The translations under genes were made by a program, and so were the position numbers. Below, one piece after another: positions 36,896 through 46,751 of a stretch of DNA of 64,000 nucleotides (positions are counted from its first letter, which is position 1; every line of letters starts with the position of its first letter). This DNA comes from Bacteroidota bacterium. GTDB taxonomy: Bacteria > Bacteroidota > Bacteroidia > 2-12-FULL-35-15. The stretch spans positions 1,116,001 to 1,180,000 of the forward strand of contig JADKIU010000002.1 in assembly GCA_016722565.1 (NCBI GenBank). Direction: 5' to 3'. The notes beneath the pieces are model-generated. The model did not search any database. It was given only the letters and a program-made list of their open reading frames with translations, and had not been told where the DNA came from.

Positions 36896-39253
36896 TTACC
36901 TGGCTATATGAAAGAAACTCGCAATTGGTTTTTCAAATTTCGGGTTTTCTAGGATAAAATAGTATACACCATCTGAATTACCATCACCATTCCAATTGTT
37001 TTGGTAATCGGCACTTTCATAGATTTTATTTCCCCATCTATTAAAGATGGAAAGTGCTGTACCAGGATAGAAACTTAAATTTTTGAATTCTAAAAACTCA
37101 TTGTGCAAATCTCCATTTGGTGTGAAGATATTCGGAATAGAAATTTCCGACACAATCACATAGTCAAAGAAGATTGTATCCCAACAGCCATTATTACTTT
37201 GAACAGCAAGTGTTACGATGTAAGTACCATCTGCTCCGTAAATATGGGAAGGATTTTGATTTGTAGAACCAATTCCTAAGCTATCACCAAAATTCCAAAC
37301 CCAATTAATAATCGTTCCGGAAGCGATGGTTGACAAGTCGGTGAAATTGACAGTTGTTCCAGGATTAGCGGTTCCGTTCGGATTACTGCTATAATTCGCA
37401 AATGGGGAATCGTATTGTGTTGTATTAATTGTATCAGCGGCATTACAACCATTTGTATAACTAACGGTAACAATAACTTGTCCGGCAGAATTAACAACGG
37501 TAGATGACGTATTATCCGAATTCGACCATAAATAACTTGCACCAGCTGGAATTGTAGGTACTGCATTTAAAGTAATGCTATCATTCGGGCAAAAAGGAAC
37601 TGATCCAGTAATTGTTACGGCAGGATTCGCGTTTACAACTGTAACAGGAGGCGATGTTCCAACACATCCAAACGCATCGGTTACGGTAACTGTAAATGTA
37701 CCTGTTAGCACAGTGATGGAATCGTTCGTACTTGCATTTGACCATAAATAGTTTGTATACAATCCCGTTGAATCAACAGTTAAATCAGTTGTATTTGAAA
37801 AACAAGTGAATAGATTTCCGATAATTTCAGGAGTTGGATTTGGATGTTCAACCACATCTACCACTACAGTTTTGTAGCATCCATTTTCATTTGCGGTACA
37901 CCAGTATTGTCCAGATGCATTTGCATTAATTGAAAAAGCAGTAGAACCATTGTTCCAGATATAGCCATCATAAGTTGTAGGAGAAACACTTAATGTAGTA
38001 CTATCGCCTACGCAGAAATCAAGTACTCCAGAAATAACAGGATTAAAGGCTGCAAGGCCAGTAGTATCAATAAACACGTTTAGGTTAACGGTGGTCACCC
38101 CGGCAGGAACACCGTCATCAGTAGCAATAAACGTAATCGTTTGCAAACCAGCATTTGCCGGTGATGCAATAATTTGTACATCAGCTGTAGCTGAATTTCC
38201 AGGAGTATTACTTAAGACACTAAATCCTGGAACCGGAGGTAGATTTACAACAATATTTGTTATTTGTCCGATTTCTGGTGAAAGAAACAAAGCACTTACA
38301 ACAAGTGTATCGTTAGTACCACAAAGTTTGAGGGTATCACAAGCTCCACCTCCACCCAATAATGGAGGAGAAATGCTCACAATTGGAGCAATGTTATTAC
38401 CAGAACAAGAATTGAAATAAAATGATTGATTATCTAACCAACTAACACCATCATTTGCACCATAACCGCCATCGTAAGCAGCACCGGGCTGATCAAATCG
38501 ACCTAATTGAATATAATTAATAGCATCTCCTTTGTTTACGCCTACAGTTGAAGGTATCCCTCCAAATCCACCAACTCCAGAAGAAGCCGCTCCTGTAGTC
38601 CATTGCATATCACCATAACAAAAAGCAATATTGTTACCTGCAGGCAAGATTGGATCTGTACCATCTGTGATAATCAGCTGAAAAGTATTTACTTTATCGG
38701 TCATGGAACTATAATAACCAACAGCTTCCCAATTGATATACATTGCTGTAGGTGTGATTTTATATTTCACAGTTCCAGTACCACGTGTATCCACATCTCC
38801 CCAAAATGGAGCAACCATTACATTAGGTGCAAATGGGAAAGACGAAGAGGAGAAAGTTCCATAAGGCGTCCCAAAAGAGATATTTCCATTATTGTTAATA
38901 TACAAAGTGGTATAATTGGTTCCATACAAGCAAAAAGTAAACGGAATCGCCAATAAACCGGTACTTAAATCGTCATTCGGAGCCATTGCCAATGTATAAG
39001 AAGCATCGGGTGTAATGTAGCATCCACAACCGGAAGCAGGCATTTTATGACTAATCCCTAAGCGGGCCAAATCTTCCATAGAAGGTTGAAAAGAAGTATT
39101 TACATTTTCAAAATTGAATCCTGAAGGAATTTTCCCTTCGGCTTTCATGATTTCATACTCTTTTGTATCGGTAGCCGGAAGCTTAATCGTTTGAGCAAAA
39201 CCTTGTAACGAAACTGTCGCAAGTAAAACGAAAGTAAAAATGTGTTTTTTCAT
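36896..39253 (-). CDS. Large secreted protein: NIDO domain, Ig/PKD domains, T9SS type B sorting domain
   Basis: 785 residues. Signal peptide (to FAQ, residue 21). A nidogen-like (NIDO) domain covers about 75-285 (FTFCLYGTNYTTLYINNNG, VMVAPFWGDVDTRGTGTVKY, NTFQLIITDG). Ig-like/SprB-type repeats follow, with CxG-N-x-TDL features (YLWSNASTND), then a PKD domain (TVNFTDLSTIASGT, INWVWNFGD) near residue 660. The end is a type B T9SS domain (IPNIFTPNGDLHNEFLEFKN, SIFNRWGNKIYES, DGVYYFIL). Type B tails are used by large surface adhesins and gliding-related proteins. Probably a cell-surface adhesin; that is inference. Confidence 0.88.
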   Translation of the reverse strand: MKKHIFTFVLLATVSLQGFAQTIKLPATDTKEYEIMKAEGKIPSGFNFENVNTSFQPSMEDLARLGISHKMPASGCGCYITPDASYTLAMAPNDDLSTGLLAIPFTFCLYGTNYTTLYINNNGNISFGTPYGTFSSSSFPFAPNVMVAPFWGDVDTRGTGTVKYKITPTAMYINWEAVGYYSSMTDKVNTFQLIITDGTDPILPAGNNIAFCYGDMQWTTGAASSGVGGFGGIPSTVGVNKGDAINYIQLGRFDQPGAAYDGGYGANDGVSWLDNQSFYFNSCSGNNIAPIVSISPPLLGGGGACDTLKLCGTNDTLVVSALFLSPEIGQITNIVVNLPPVPGFSVLSNTPGNSATADVQIIASPANAGLQTITFIATDDGVPAGVTTVNLNVFIDTTGLAAFNPVISGVLDFCVGDSTTLSVSPTTYDGYIWNNGSTAFSINANASGQYWCTANENGCYKTVVVDVVEHPNPTPEIIGNLFTCFSNTTDLTVDSTGLYTNYLWSNASTNDSITVLTGTFTVTVTDAFGCVGTSPPVTVVNANPAVTITGSVPFCPNDSITLNAVPTIPAGASYLWSNSDNTSSTVVNSAGQVIVTVSYTNGCNAADTINTTQYDSPFANYSSNPNGTANPGTTVNFTDLSTIASGTIINWVWNFGDSLGIGSTNQNPSHIYGADGTYIVTLAVQSNNGCWDTIFFDYVIVSEISIPNIFTPNGDLHNEFLEFKNLSFYPGTALSIFNRWGNKIYESADYQNNWNGDGNSDGVYYFILENPKFEKPIASFFHIAR

Positions 39254-39429
39254 TTTTTAAATGATTGATTTATACATTGTTAAAATAGTAATCGCAAATA
39301 TAATAAAACTTTGTGTGGTTTTATTACCAAATAAGATGTTTTTTTAGCTTTCGAGGTTGCATGGAGAAAATAAAAAATTGGATTTAAAACCTTTATTTAT
39401 AAAGGTTCTAAAAGTTCAACAGATTCATT

Positions 39430-39437
39430 TATCTTTG
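39430..39437 (+). promoter_or_regulatory. MATE gene promoter -7 element
   Basis: TATCTTTG (TAnnTTTG) ends seven bases before the ATG at 39444. No good -33 TTTG is seen at the expected distance. The position argues for 39444 as the true start and for a very short leader. Confidence 0.55.
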
Positions 39438-39443
39438 CATCCT

Positions 39444-40787
39444 ATGCTTCCATTATTTTCCAAAAACTACCTCCACCACTATAAAGCGACCTTTTTACTT
39501 GCTTATCCTGTGGTAATTAGCCAGCTAGGACATATTATGGTTGGGGTTGTGGATACGGCAATGGTTGGACAAATTGGAACCGTTGAACAGGCAGCCGTAG
39601 CGCTATCGAACAGCTTATATACGTTGGTATTAGTTTTCGGACTTGGGGTATCCTATGGCATCACACCTTTAGTTGCAGCAGCAGACAGTTCAAAAAACCA
39701 CACAGAAAATGCCGCTTTATTAAAACATAGCATCGTTATCAACACCATTTTAGGCATTTTGCTTTTCATATTGTTGTTTGCGCTCTCCCCTGTTTTAAAT
39801 CTTTTTAATCAGGAGCAAGCAGTTGTTGACCAAGCTATTCCATTTTTAAATGTGATGATGTTGGGTATGATTCCTCTTTGTATTTTTTCAGGATTCAAAC
39901 AATTTACGGAAGGTCTTTCATTCACAAGGGTGGCTATGTTAATTACGGTAGCCTCCAACCTACTGAATATCTTATTGAATTATTTAATGATTTTCGGACA
40001 TTGGGGGTTCCCTGAAATGGGTTTAATGGGTTCCTGCTGGGCGAGCTTTATTTCACGCGTAGCAATGGCTCTCGCTATGTTCGCTTATGTTTATTACAAC
40101 AAACATTTTAAAATTTATTGGAAAAACTTCACGTTCAAAGATCTTTCAAAATCACTCACAAAAAAAATTCTGGGTATTGGAGTACCCTCGGGTTTGCAAT
40201 GGGTTTTTGAAGTCGGTGCATTTGCTTTTGCAGTGATAATGATTGGTTGGATTGGCCCGGATGAACAAGCGGCTCATCAAATCGCACTCAGCATTGCAGC
40301 AAGTACCTATATGATGGCAAGCGGAATTTCCGCTGCAGCTTCTGTCAGGGTTGGCAATCAACTTGGATTAAAAAGCAGAGAAGGAGTTCGAACTGCAGGC
40401 TTTAGTGCTTTCGCAATGGTATTGATTTTTATGGGTCTGATGGCCTTTCTGTTTATCATCTTTCAACATTTCCTGCCAACGCTTTTCAGTAAAGAGTCGA
40501 ATGTCATTTCAATTTCCTCCAGCCTTTTGATTATTGCAGCATTCTTCCAATTAAGTGATGGTGTTCAAGTTGTTGGATTAGGAGCCTTGCGAGGTGTAAA
40601 AGATGTAAAGATACCTACAATTATAACCCTTTTTGCGTATTGGGTTGTTGGATTACCAATGAGTTATGTATTCGGTTTTAAACTGAATTTAGGCGTTGAG
40701 GGAATTTGGTATGGTTTGTCGCTTGGACTTACAATTGCCGCGGTATTTTTGCTTTGGAGATTTAATTATGTGAGTAAGAGGATATAA
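39444..40787 (+). CDS. MATE family efflux transporter
   Basis: 447 residues from the ATG at 39444; an ATG at 39357 lies upstream of the promoter and is rejected. Twelve hydrophobic segments. Family marks: LAYPVVISQLGHIMVGVVDTAMVG near the N-terminus, the EQAAVALSNSLY loop, PLCIFSGFKQFTEG in the middle and the second-half repeat GWIGPDEQAAHQIALS followed by ASVRVGNQLG. MATE proteins export drugs or metabolites in exchange for Na+ or H+. It converges with aroA two bases downstream. Confidence 0.93.
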   Translation: MLPLFSKNYLHHYKATFLLAYPVVISQLGHIMVGVVDTAMVGQIGTVEQAAVALSNSLYTLVLVFGLGVSYGITPLVAAADSSKNHTENAALLKHSIVINTILGILLFILLFALSPVLNLFNQEQAVVDQAIPFLNVMMLGMIPLCIFSGFKQFTEGLSFTRVAMLITVASNLLNILLNYLMIFGHWGFPEMGLMGSCWASFISRVAMALAMFAYVYYNKHFKIYWKNFTFKDLSKSLTKKILGIGVPSGLQWVFEVGAFAFAVIMIGWIGPDEQAAHQIALSIAASTYMMASGISAAASVRVGNQLGLKSREGVRTAGFSAFAMVLIFMGLMAFLFIIFQHFLPTLFSKESNVISISSSLLIIAAFFQLSDGVQVVGLGALRGVKDVKIPTIITLFAYWVVGLPMSYVFGFKLNLGVEGIWYGLSLGLTIAAVFLLWRFNYVSKRI

Positions 40788-40789
40788 TT

Positions 40790-42034
40790 TCAATCTTTCC
40801 CTTTCACAACAAAACCTAAACTTTTTAAGTCGTTCCAAAAATTCGGGTATGATTTGTTGACCACTTCCGGATGTTCAATCGTTATCTCGTTTAACTTCAT
40901 TGCTAATGCTGAAAATGCCATTGCCATGCGATGATCTTCGTATGTTGAAAATGTAACTGGAAGTTGAGTAATAGGTTGAGGAGAAATTTTAACACCATTG
41001 TCATTTAAAATATCGACTACCGTACCAATTTTTTTTAGTTCAACCTTTAAAGCTTGAATCCTATCCGTTTCTTTTATTCTCAGAGTATGTAGGCCGTTGA
41101 ATAACGCTGGAATAGTTAATGCACTAACAACAACAGCAACAGTTTGTGCTATGTCAGGACAATCAGAAAAGTCAAACCCAAAATGTTCGTCTTTGATTCT
41201 GTTTTTTGTTATTCGAATTCCATCAGAAATATATTCTGTTTTTACTCCAAAAAAAGTAAACACTTCTGCAAGAATTGAATCTCCTTGCAAACTGGGGTGT
41301 TTAAGTCCTTTAATTGTTAAATCTGCATTATCACTTAAGGCAACAATGGCATACCAATAAGAGGCCGCGCTCCAATCGGCTTCCACCTGATACTTGTATC
41401 CTTCATCACTTTTTATATGATAATTTTGTTGGGAGACAGAGATTGAATTATCGTGCCACTGACCATATACACGAAACTCTTCCATCATCTTTAAGGTCAT
41501 ATTTATATAAGGCCGTGAGGTAATGTTTCCTTTGAATTTTATAACGAGTCCGTTTTGCAATTGTGGAGAAATCAATAGCAATGCAGAAATAAACTGGCTA
41601 CTAACATTTCCATCCATTTCAATTTCTCCACCTCTTAATGCTTTTCCGGTAATTTTCAAAGGAGGAAACCCTTCATTTTCGAGATATTCAATATCTGCTC
41701 CTAAATCGCGCAAGGCATTGACCAATATTCCAATCGGTCGCTTTTTCATTCGATCGGAACCGGTTAACACAACTGTTCCCATTCTTGTTGCGAAGTATGC
41801 CGTTAAAAAGCGCATGGTTGTGCCTGCTGCGCCAACATCTATTTTTTGATTGTTGGGGTCCGACAAAACTCCATTTAAAGTGACTGTATCTTGAGCAGTG
41901 GCTAAATTTGCTATTTCAAACCGTTGTGAACAAAGTGCTTGAATGATTAACGCTCTATTACTCTCACTTTTAGAAGCTGTGAGTATAATTTCTCCTTGAA
42001 TATTTTTTGTAGGGTGTGAAATTAGGTAGTTCAT
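40790..42034 (-). CDS. aroA: 3-phosphoshikimate 1-carboxyvinyltransferase (EPSP synthase)
   Basis: 414 residues, slightly shorter than the enterobacterial enzyme. It catalyses the sixth shikimate-pathway step (shikimate-3-phosphate plus PEP). Signature segments: TASKSESNRALIIQAL near the N-terminus, GAAGTTMRFLTAYFA, SDRMKKRPIGILVNALRDLG, SSQFISALLL, DWSAASYWYAI, LRIKETDRIQALKVEL and EDHRMAMAFSAL. It overlaps aroB by four bases (ATGA), so the two are translationally coupled. Confidence 0.95.
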   Translation of the reverse strand: MNYLISHPTKNIQGEIILTASKSESNRALIIQALCSQRFEIANLATAQDTVTLNGVLSDPNNQKIDVGAAGTTMRFLTAYFATRMGTVVLTGSDRMKKRPIGILVNALRDLGADIEYLENEGFPPLKITGKALRGGEIEMDGNVSSQFISALLLISPQLQNGLVIKFKGNITSRPYINMTLKMMEEFRVYGQWHDNSISVSQQNYHIKSDEGYKYQVEADWSAASYWYAIVALSDNADLTIKGLKHPSLQGDSILAEVFTFFGVKTEYISDGIRITKNRIKDEHFGFDFSDCPDIAQTVAVVVSALTIPALFNGLHTLRIKETDRIQALKVELKKIGTVVDILNDNGVKISPQPITQLPVTFSTYEDHRMAMAFSALAMKLNEITIEHPEVVNKSYPNFWNDLKSLGFVVKGKD

Positions 42035-43125
42035 TTATTCATCAATTTGACTTGCTCCGTATAATATTTTAATGATTCAATAATCTGATCTGCCTTTGCT
42101 TTTTTATTGATTTCACATTTTCCAATTCCTGAAAGAAGTGAAAAAAGAATATCTCCTTTTTCATTCTTTTTATCGTGTCGCATCAACTCAATTAATCGAT
42201 GACTATCCATTTCATCAATCCTTACAGCTTTGTATTTTCCGATGATATATTCCGTTATTTCAGACAACTCAGCTTTTGACAACTTGCAAATCTTATGCGA
42301 CAAGTAAGCTTCGCAGACCATTCCAACAGCAATCGCTTCACCATGTAACAAGTGTTTTTTGTTTTCATGTTCCAATGAAAATGTTTCAACAGCATGCCCA
42401 ATTGTATGTCCAAAATTTAGCACCTTTCTTAGATTTTGTTCTTTCGGATCCTCCTTAACAATTGTATTTTTAATATGTATCGAAGTTGTAATTAAATCAT
42501 CAAACGAATTTAAATCAGCAAAATCCGCCTGCATTACTTTTCTCCAATAATTGGCATCCGCAATCAATGCATGTTTAATAATCTCTGCGAATCCTGACAA
42601 TATTTGTCGTTTATCCAATGAATTCAAAAATGCACTATTCACAAAAACAGCAACAGGGTTATTAAAAACACCAATCTCATTTTTTAAATGATTTAGGTCC
42701 ACTCCTACTTTCCCACCAATGGAAGCATCTACCTGTGAGAGTAATGTTGTAGGAATATTAATAAAATCGATTCCTCGTTTAAAAGTAGAAGCGATGAATC
42801 CTCCCATATCACCAATTACACCACCGCCTATGTTTACAAAAAGTGATTTCCGGTCGGCACCATATTCGCTCAATGCACTCCAAATCTGCATACACACTTC
42901 TAATGTCTTGCTTTGTTCACCACTATCAATCTCAATGATTTCACCGGCTTCAAAAGCTTCAATTTTTTCTACCAATTGCGGGTAGCAAAATTTCAGTGAA
43001 TTCTCGTCAACCAAGATAAATATTTTGGAATACGTTGATTTTTTAGATTTAAAAAAACGATTGATTTCCTTTGAAATATCATTAGAAATAAAAACAGAAT
43101 AACTATTGGATTGAATTTCAGTCAT
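42031..43125 (-). CDS. aroB: 3-dehydroquinate synthase
   Basis: 364 residues, full length. It converts DAHP to 3-dehydroquinate, using NAD and zinc. Seen are the NAD-binding stretch GGGVIGDMGGFIASTFKRG, PTTLLSQVDASIGGKVGVD, the metal-site residues in GFAEIIKHALIAD (Glu/Lys) and NFGHTIGHAVE plus HGEAIAVGMVCE (two His). First gene of the aroB-aroA operon. TATATTTG (minus, 43145-43152) is 20 bases upstream. Confidence 0.95.
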   Translation of the reverse strand: MTEIQSNSYSVFISNDISKEINRFFKSKKSTYSKIFILVDENSLKFCYPQLVEKIEAFEAGEIIEIDSGEQSKTLEVCMQIWSALSEYGADRKSLFVNIGGGVIGDMGGFIASTFKRGIDFINIPTTLLSQVDASIGGKVGVDLNHLKNEIGVFNNPVAVFVNSAFLNSLDKRQILSGFAEIIKHALIADANYWRKVMQADFADLNSFDDLITTSIHIKNTIVKEDPKEQNLRKVLNFGHTIGHAVETFSLEHENKKHLLHGEAIAVGMVCEAYLSHKICKLSKAELSEITEYIIGKYKAVRIDEMDSHRLIELMRHDKKNEKGDILFSLLSGIGKCEINKKAKADQIIESLKYYTEQVKLMNK

Positions 43126-43144
43126 AAAAAATCAAGTGGAGCAA

Positions 43145-43152
43145 CAAATATA
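43145..43152 (-). promoter_or_regulatory. aroB-aroA promoter -7 element
   Basis: TATATTTG on the minus strand. The divergent proline dehydrogenase gene has its own TATATTTG on the plus strand at 43200-43207, so the 100-bp interval carries two back-to-back promoters. Confidence 0.6.
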
Positions 43153-43199
43153 ATAAAAACTCAACGAATACCGAAGCGATAAGTAGAATGGTATTTTAG

Positions 43200-43207
43200 T
43201 ATATTTG
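43200..43207 (+). promoter_or_regulatory. Proline dehydrogenase promoter -7 element
   Basis: TATATTTG (TAnnTTTG), 18 bases before the ATG at 43226. It overlaps a TTG that would otherwise extend the frame, supporting the downstream ATG. Confidence 0.6.
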
Positions 43208-43225
43208 TATGCTTATATTTCACTT

Positions 43226-44392
43226 ATGCTATCATTCAACAATACAGAAATTTCCTTTTCAGGAAAAACAAACAAAGACTTAAATCGTTCGTACTGGCTT
43301 TTTAAAATGGTTGCGAATCCGACCTTTGTTTCTATCGGTAAATCTCTTACAACTTTTGCCATCAGTATGCACTTACCAATAAAAGGCATTATCAAGGCGA
43401 CCATTTTCAAACAATTTTGTGGAGGTGAAACCATTGAAGAATGTAGCACAGCAATTCAAGAGTTAGGGAAATACAATGTAGGAACGATTTTAGACTATTC
43501 CGTTGAAGGCAAAGAAAGCGAACACGATTTTGATGCTTGCATGCATGAAACCATTGAAACGATTAAAAGAGCAAAAAATGATCAACACATCCCTTTTTCA
43601 GTTTTTAAAGTAACGGGGTTGGCACGTTTTGCAATTTTAGAAAAAGTAAGTGCTAAAATTGCATTAACCGCAGAAGAGCATTTGGAATACGAGCGTATCA
43701 AAAATCGAGTAAATGCTATTTGCAAGGCTGCACATGACTCAGGTGTTCCTATCTTTATTGATGCAGAAGAAAGTTGGATTCAGGAAGCCATCGACATGAT
43801 GACGAATCATATGATGGAACTCTATAATAAAGAAAAAGCAATTGTCTATAATACATTCCAATTATATCGGAAGGATCGCCTCTCTTATTTAAAATACTCC
43901 TTTCAATTGGCACAAAAATCCAACTATTTTTTAGGTGCAAAACTAGTTCGTGGTGCCTACATGGAAAAAGAACGCAAACGTGCGGAAGAAAAAAATTACC
44001 CTTCCCCTATTCAAGACACCAAAGAACAAACAGATGCAGATTATGATGCTGCTCTTGATTTTTGTACAGACAACATCTCCCGTATTGCTATTTGTGCTGG
44101 CACGCATAACGAAACCAGCTCCATGAAACTTGCGGAGATGATGACAAAAAAGAACATCTCCGCTGACAACAAACATATTTTCTTTTCTCAACTACTAGGC
44201 ATGAGTGATCACATCAGCTTTAACTTGGCCAATGCGCATTACAATGTTGCAAAATATGTTCCGTATGGCCCTGTTAACGAAGTGTTACCTTATTTGATTC
44301 GAAGAGCGCAAGAAAATACTTCTGTGAAAGGGCAAACAGGAAGAGAATTGAGTTTAATTATTAAAGAAAAAGAAAGAAGAAAGTTAAAATAA
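43226..44392 (+). CDS. Proline dehydrogenase
   Basis: 388 residues, monofunctional and without the P5C dehydrogenase domain of PutA. Start is the ATG at 43226; a TTG at 43205 lies inside the promoter. PRODH barrel marks: TILDYSVEGKE, VFKVTGLARFAI, IFIDAEESW, the FAD/substrate segment GAKLVRGAYMEKER (about residue 240), CAGTHNETS and QLLGMSDHISF followed by YVPYGPVNEVLPYLIRRAQEN at the end. It oxidises proline to pyrroline-5-carboxylate and passes electrons to quinone. Confidence 0.93.
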   Translation: MLSFNNTEISFSGKTNKDLNRSYWLFKMVANPTFVSIGKSLTTFAISMHLPIKGIIKATIFKQFCGGETIEECSTAIQELGKYNVGTILDYSVEGKESEHDFDACMHETIETIKRAKNDQHIPFSVFKVTGLARFAILEKVSAKIALTAEEHLEYERIKNRVNAICKAAHDSGVPIFIDAEESWIQEAIDMMTNHMMELYNKEKAIVYNTFQLYRKDRLSYLKYSFQLAQKSNYFLGAKLVRGAYMEKERKRAEEKNYPSPIQDTKEQTDADYDAALDFCTDNISRIAICAGTHNETSSMKLAEMMTKKNISADNKHIFFSQLLGMSDHISFNLANAHYNVAKYVPYGPVNEVLPYLIRRAQENTSVKGQTGRELSLIIKEKERRKLK

Positions 44393-44441
44393 ATAATCTC
44401 GCCTCCGGTTGAGGTCAATAATTGGTTCTAATATTTTTTTA

Positions 44442-45176
44442 ATGAGAAAACAATTACACTTTTTTATCATTCTTGTCCTTGGTACTTCTATTCAAATCGG
44501 CTGTTTTAGTCCAAAGCGACTAATCACCGATGAAATTGTTTTCAAAGACGGAGATTCACAAACAGGAACCATAATTAAATGTGATTCCGTAAATGTGAAA
44601 ATCAAAAAGATGGACGAATCCATCACCACTATTCCTTGGACAAACATTGATACAATTCAAGGCAAAAAACTTAAAACATTTTTTGGAGGTGTGAATATGG
44701 GCGTGTACAAAACTCCGTATTTCTCCGTTTTCAGAAACGAATCCATTACTCCTACTAGTTTTGGGATGGAATACAAAATAGGGATGGCTATGCGAGGTGT
44801 AAAATTGTATTATGTTAATCTGACCATCATTCCTGCAAAACCTTATTCCATAACTAAATTCGGATTGGGTTACCAACATTATCTTGGAAAAACAACGTAT
44901 TTAAAAAAGAATGCATTTTTTATTGGAACCGAAGCAAACATGATGGGTGTTGAATACAACAATGGGCCTCAACTTACATTTGAACCATTCACCGGCTTTG
45001 AAAGAAAATGTTCTAATACCATTCGTTTACATGCTAAACTGGGAATGCAATTTAACATGTCGAATAAGAACAATCAAACAGGGTTAAATCTTACAATTGG
45101 CGTTCACTTTATGAGACGCAACTTAACACGTTATTATAAAACATTGAATAGCGAACACCGTCAGCTCCGAAAATGA
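44442..45176 (+). CDS. Lipoprotein of unknown function
   Basis: 244 residues from the ATG at 44442; a TTG at 44409 is an unlikely earlier start. Lipobox IQIGC at Cys21. The mature part opens with a small beta unit (EIVFKDGDSQTGTIIKCDSVNVKIKK) that resembles an Sm-like strand pattern, and ends with strands such as KFGLGYQHYLGKTTYLKKNAF resembling an outer-membrane barrel. No recognised family. It overlaps the CotH gene by four bases, so the two form an operon. Confidence 0.65.
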   Translation: MRKQLHFFIILVLGTSIQIGCFSPKRLITDEIVFKDGDSQTGTIIKCDSVNVKIKKMDESITTIPWTNIDTIQGKKLKTFFGGVNMGVYKTPYFSVFRNESITPTSFGMEYKIGMAMRGVKLYYVNLTIIPAKPYSITKFGLGYQHYLGKTTYLKKNAFFIGTEANMMGVEYNNGPQLTFEPFTGFERKCSNTIRLHAKLGMQFNMSNKNNQTGLNLTIGVHFMRRNLTRYYKTLNSEHRQLRK

Positions 45177-46750
45177 GAAAACTGTTTTTATATTTTTCGA
45201 TTTTCATCGGCTTGCAAGCGCAAGCACAAACCGGCAACTCGGTATTTAATGACACCATTCTTCACACCATCTATATTGAAACCGCACTCACCGATTGGAT
45301 TGGCACGTTGGATTATGATTATGCTCAAAATGCCGCCAGCCCAGAGTTGTATCCTGAAATTTACAGAAACTGTAATGTAACCTTTGATGGTATACTCTTT
45401 AATAATTGTGGGTTCCGCGAAAAAGGAAATGCCTCCAACAGCTTTACCAGCTATGGAAAAAAGAAACCTCTTAAAATATCTTTCGATGAATTTGTGAATC
45501 AAGAGTTGGATGGATTAGAGAAAATCAACTTAAGTAATTTTACAAATGATCCTTCGCTCATGCATGATGCAACATGTTATAAAATTATGCGCGATGAAGG
45601 GATTCCTGCACCACGAACGTCCTACGCCAAAGTTTTTGTAAATAACGAATACATCGGTTTATACCTTATCATTGAGAATGTAGACAAAACTTTTTTAAAA
45701 TTTGAGTACGGCAGTGCCAACAATGATGGCAATTTATACAAAACCGACCGAGGTGTAAGTGTGTTTTTAAACTGGCTGGGGCCCGATAAAGCTGCTTATA
45801 AAGAACAAGGATTAAAATTAAACACGAACGAAAGTGTTGATGACTGGACCAAGCTGATTGACTTTATTAACTTATTGAATAACTATGCGGGTGGCGACAT
45901 CAAACAACAAATTGAAAACAACTTTGATGTACATGCCTATTTAAAAATATTGGCGATTGAAAAATGTGTACGTAGCTGGGATAGCTATTGGGGTGGTGGA
46001 AATAATTTTTATATGTACGAACATCCCGATGGAAAAATCCGCTGGATTCCATGGGATATGAATGAAACATTTCAGGATCTAAAAGTATTAAGTGGCACTT
46101 CAATGTTAGATGGCTATTTAGTACCCAACAACAAAGTAGATGAACGTCCTTTATTGAAACGAATATTTGAAGTGCCAGAATGGAAAGAAGAATACCTCAA
46201 TTATTGCTGTGAACTAATCAAAAGTAGCTTTACAATGGAACATCTTGGGCCATTTTTAGTAGATCGCCATGAGCTGATTGATGAGGCTTACCGAACGGAT
46301 GTTTACAAATACAATTCCTATGCTGAATTTAAAAAATCATTAACCGATTATAATGAAGATGAGGTTTCTATTACGACTTCTGCCTATGTGCTGCGATTAA
46401 ATTATCCGGGCATCTTCCCTTTTATTCAATCACAAAGGGAATGGGTAGTAAAGCAGCAAGAAGGATGGGGAAAAGAATGTTCAATTGCAGACAATGGCAT
46501 TTACAACCTGTTTGTTTTTCCTAATCCAACAAACGACTACATCCATATCAATAATGAACCAAATAGTTTTGAATATGCACAATTTCAGATTTACAATTCA
46601 ACTGGAAAGTTATATCGCCAAACTAAATTTGATGTAATGAGTGGAAGTTCTTATAAATTAGACCTTACAGGAATACCACAGGGATTTTATATGCTCCTAA
46701 AAATTTCTGCTGATGGCAGAATTGGCCGAGCGAAGGTGGTAGTAAAATAA
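45173..46750 (+). CDS. CotH-like secreted kinase-fold protein with T9SS sorting domain
   Basis: 525 residues. Signal peptide (MRKLFLYFSIFIGLQAQAQ), then a CotH domain: NCNVTFDGILFNNCGFREKG, KKPLKISFDEF, LEKINLSNFTNDPS, APRTSYAKVFVNNEYIGLY, and GNNFYMYEHPDGKIRWIPWD with DMNETF. CotH proteins are atypical protein kinases known from spore coats. The last 80 residues are a type A T9SS domain (VFPNPTNDYIHI, YNSTGKLYRQT, IPQGFYMLLK). Substrate unknown; probably acts at the cell surface. Confidence 0.88.
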   Translation: MRKLFLYFSIFIGLQAQAQTGNSVFNDTILHTIYIETALTDWIGTLDYDYAQNAASPELYPEIYRNCNVTFDGILFNNCGFREKGNASNSFTSYGKKKPLKISFDEFVNQELDGLEKINLSNFTNDPSLMHDATCYKIMRDEGIPAPRTSYAKVFVNNEYIGLYLIIENVDKTFLKFEYGSANNDGNLYKTDRGVSVFLNWLGPDKAAYKEQGLKLNTNESVDDWTKLIDFINLLNNYAGGDIKQQIENNFDVHAYLKILAIEKCVRSWDSYWGGGNNFYMYEHPDGKIRWIPWDMNETFQDLKVLSGTSMLDGYLVPNNKVDERPLLKRIFEVPEWKEEYLNYCCELIKSSFTMEHLGPFLVDRHELIDEAYRTDVYKYNSYAEFKKSLTDYNEDEVSITTSAYVLRLNYPGIFPFIQSQREWVVKQQEGWGKECSIADNGIYNLFVFPNPTNDYIHINNEPNSFEYAQFQIYNSTGKLYRQTKFDVMSGSSYKLDLTGIPQGFYMLLKISADGRIGRAKVVVK

Positions 46751-46751
46751 T

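Noticed and set aside
39357..39443. Upstream ATG of the MATE gene
   Set aside because: It would place the promoter inside the coding region and adds residues not typical of the family.
43205..43226. TTG start extending proline dehydrogenase by seven residues
   Set aside because: The TTG lies inside the TATATTTG promoter element; the ATG at 43226 fits better.
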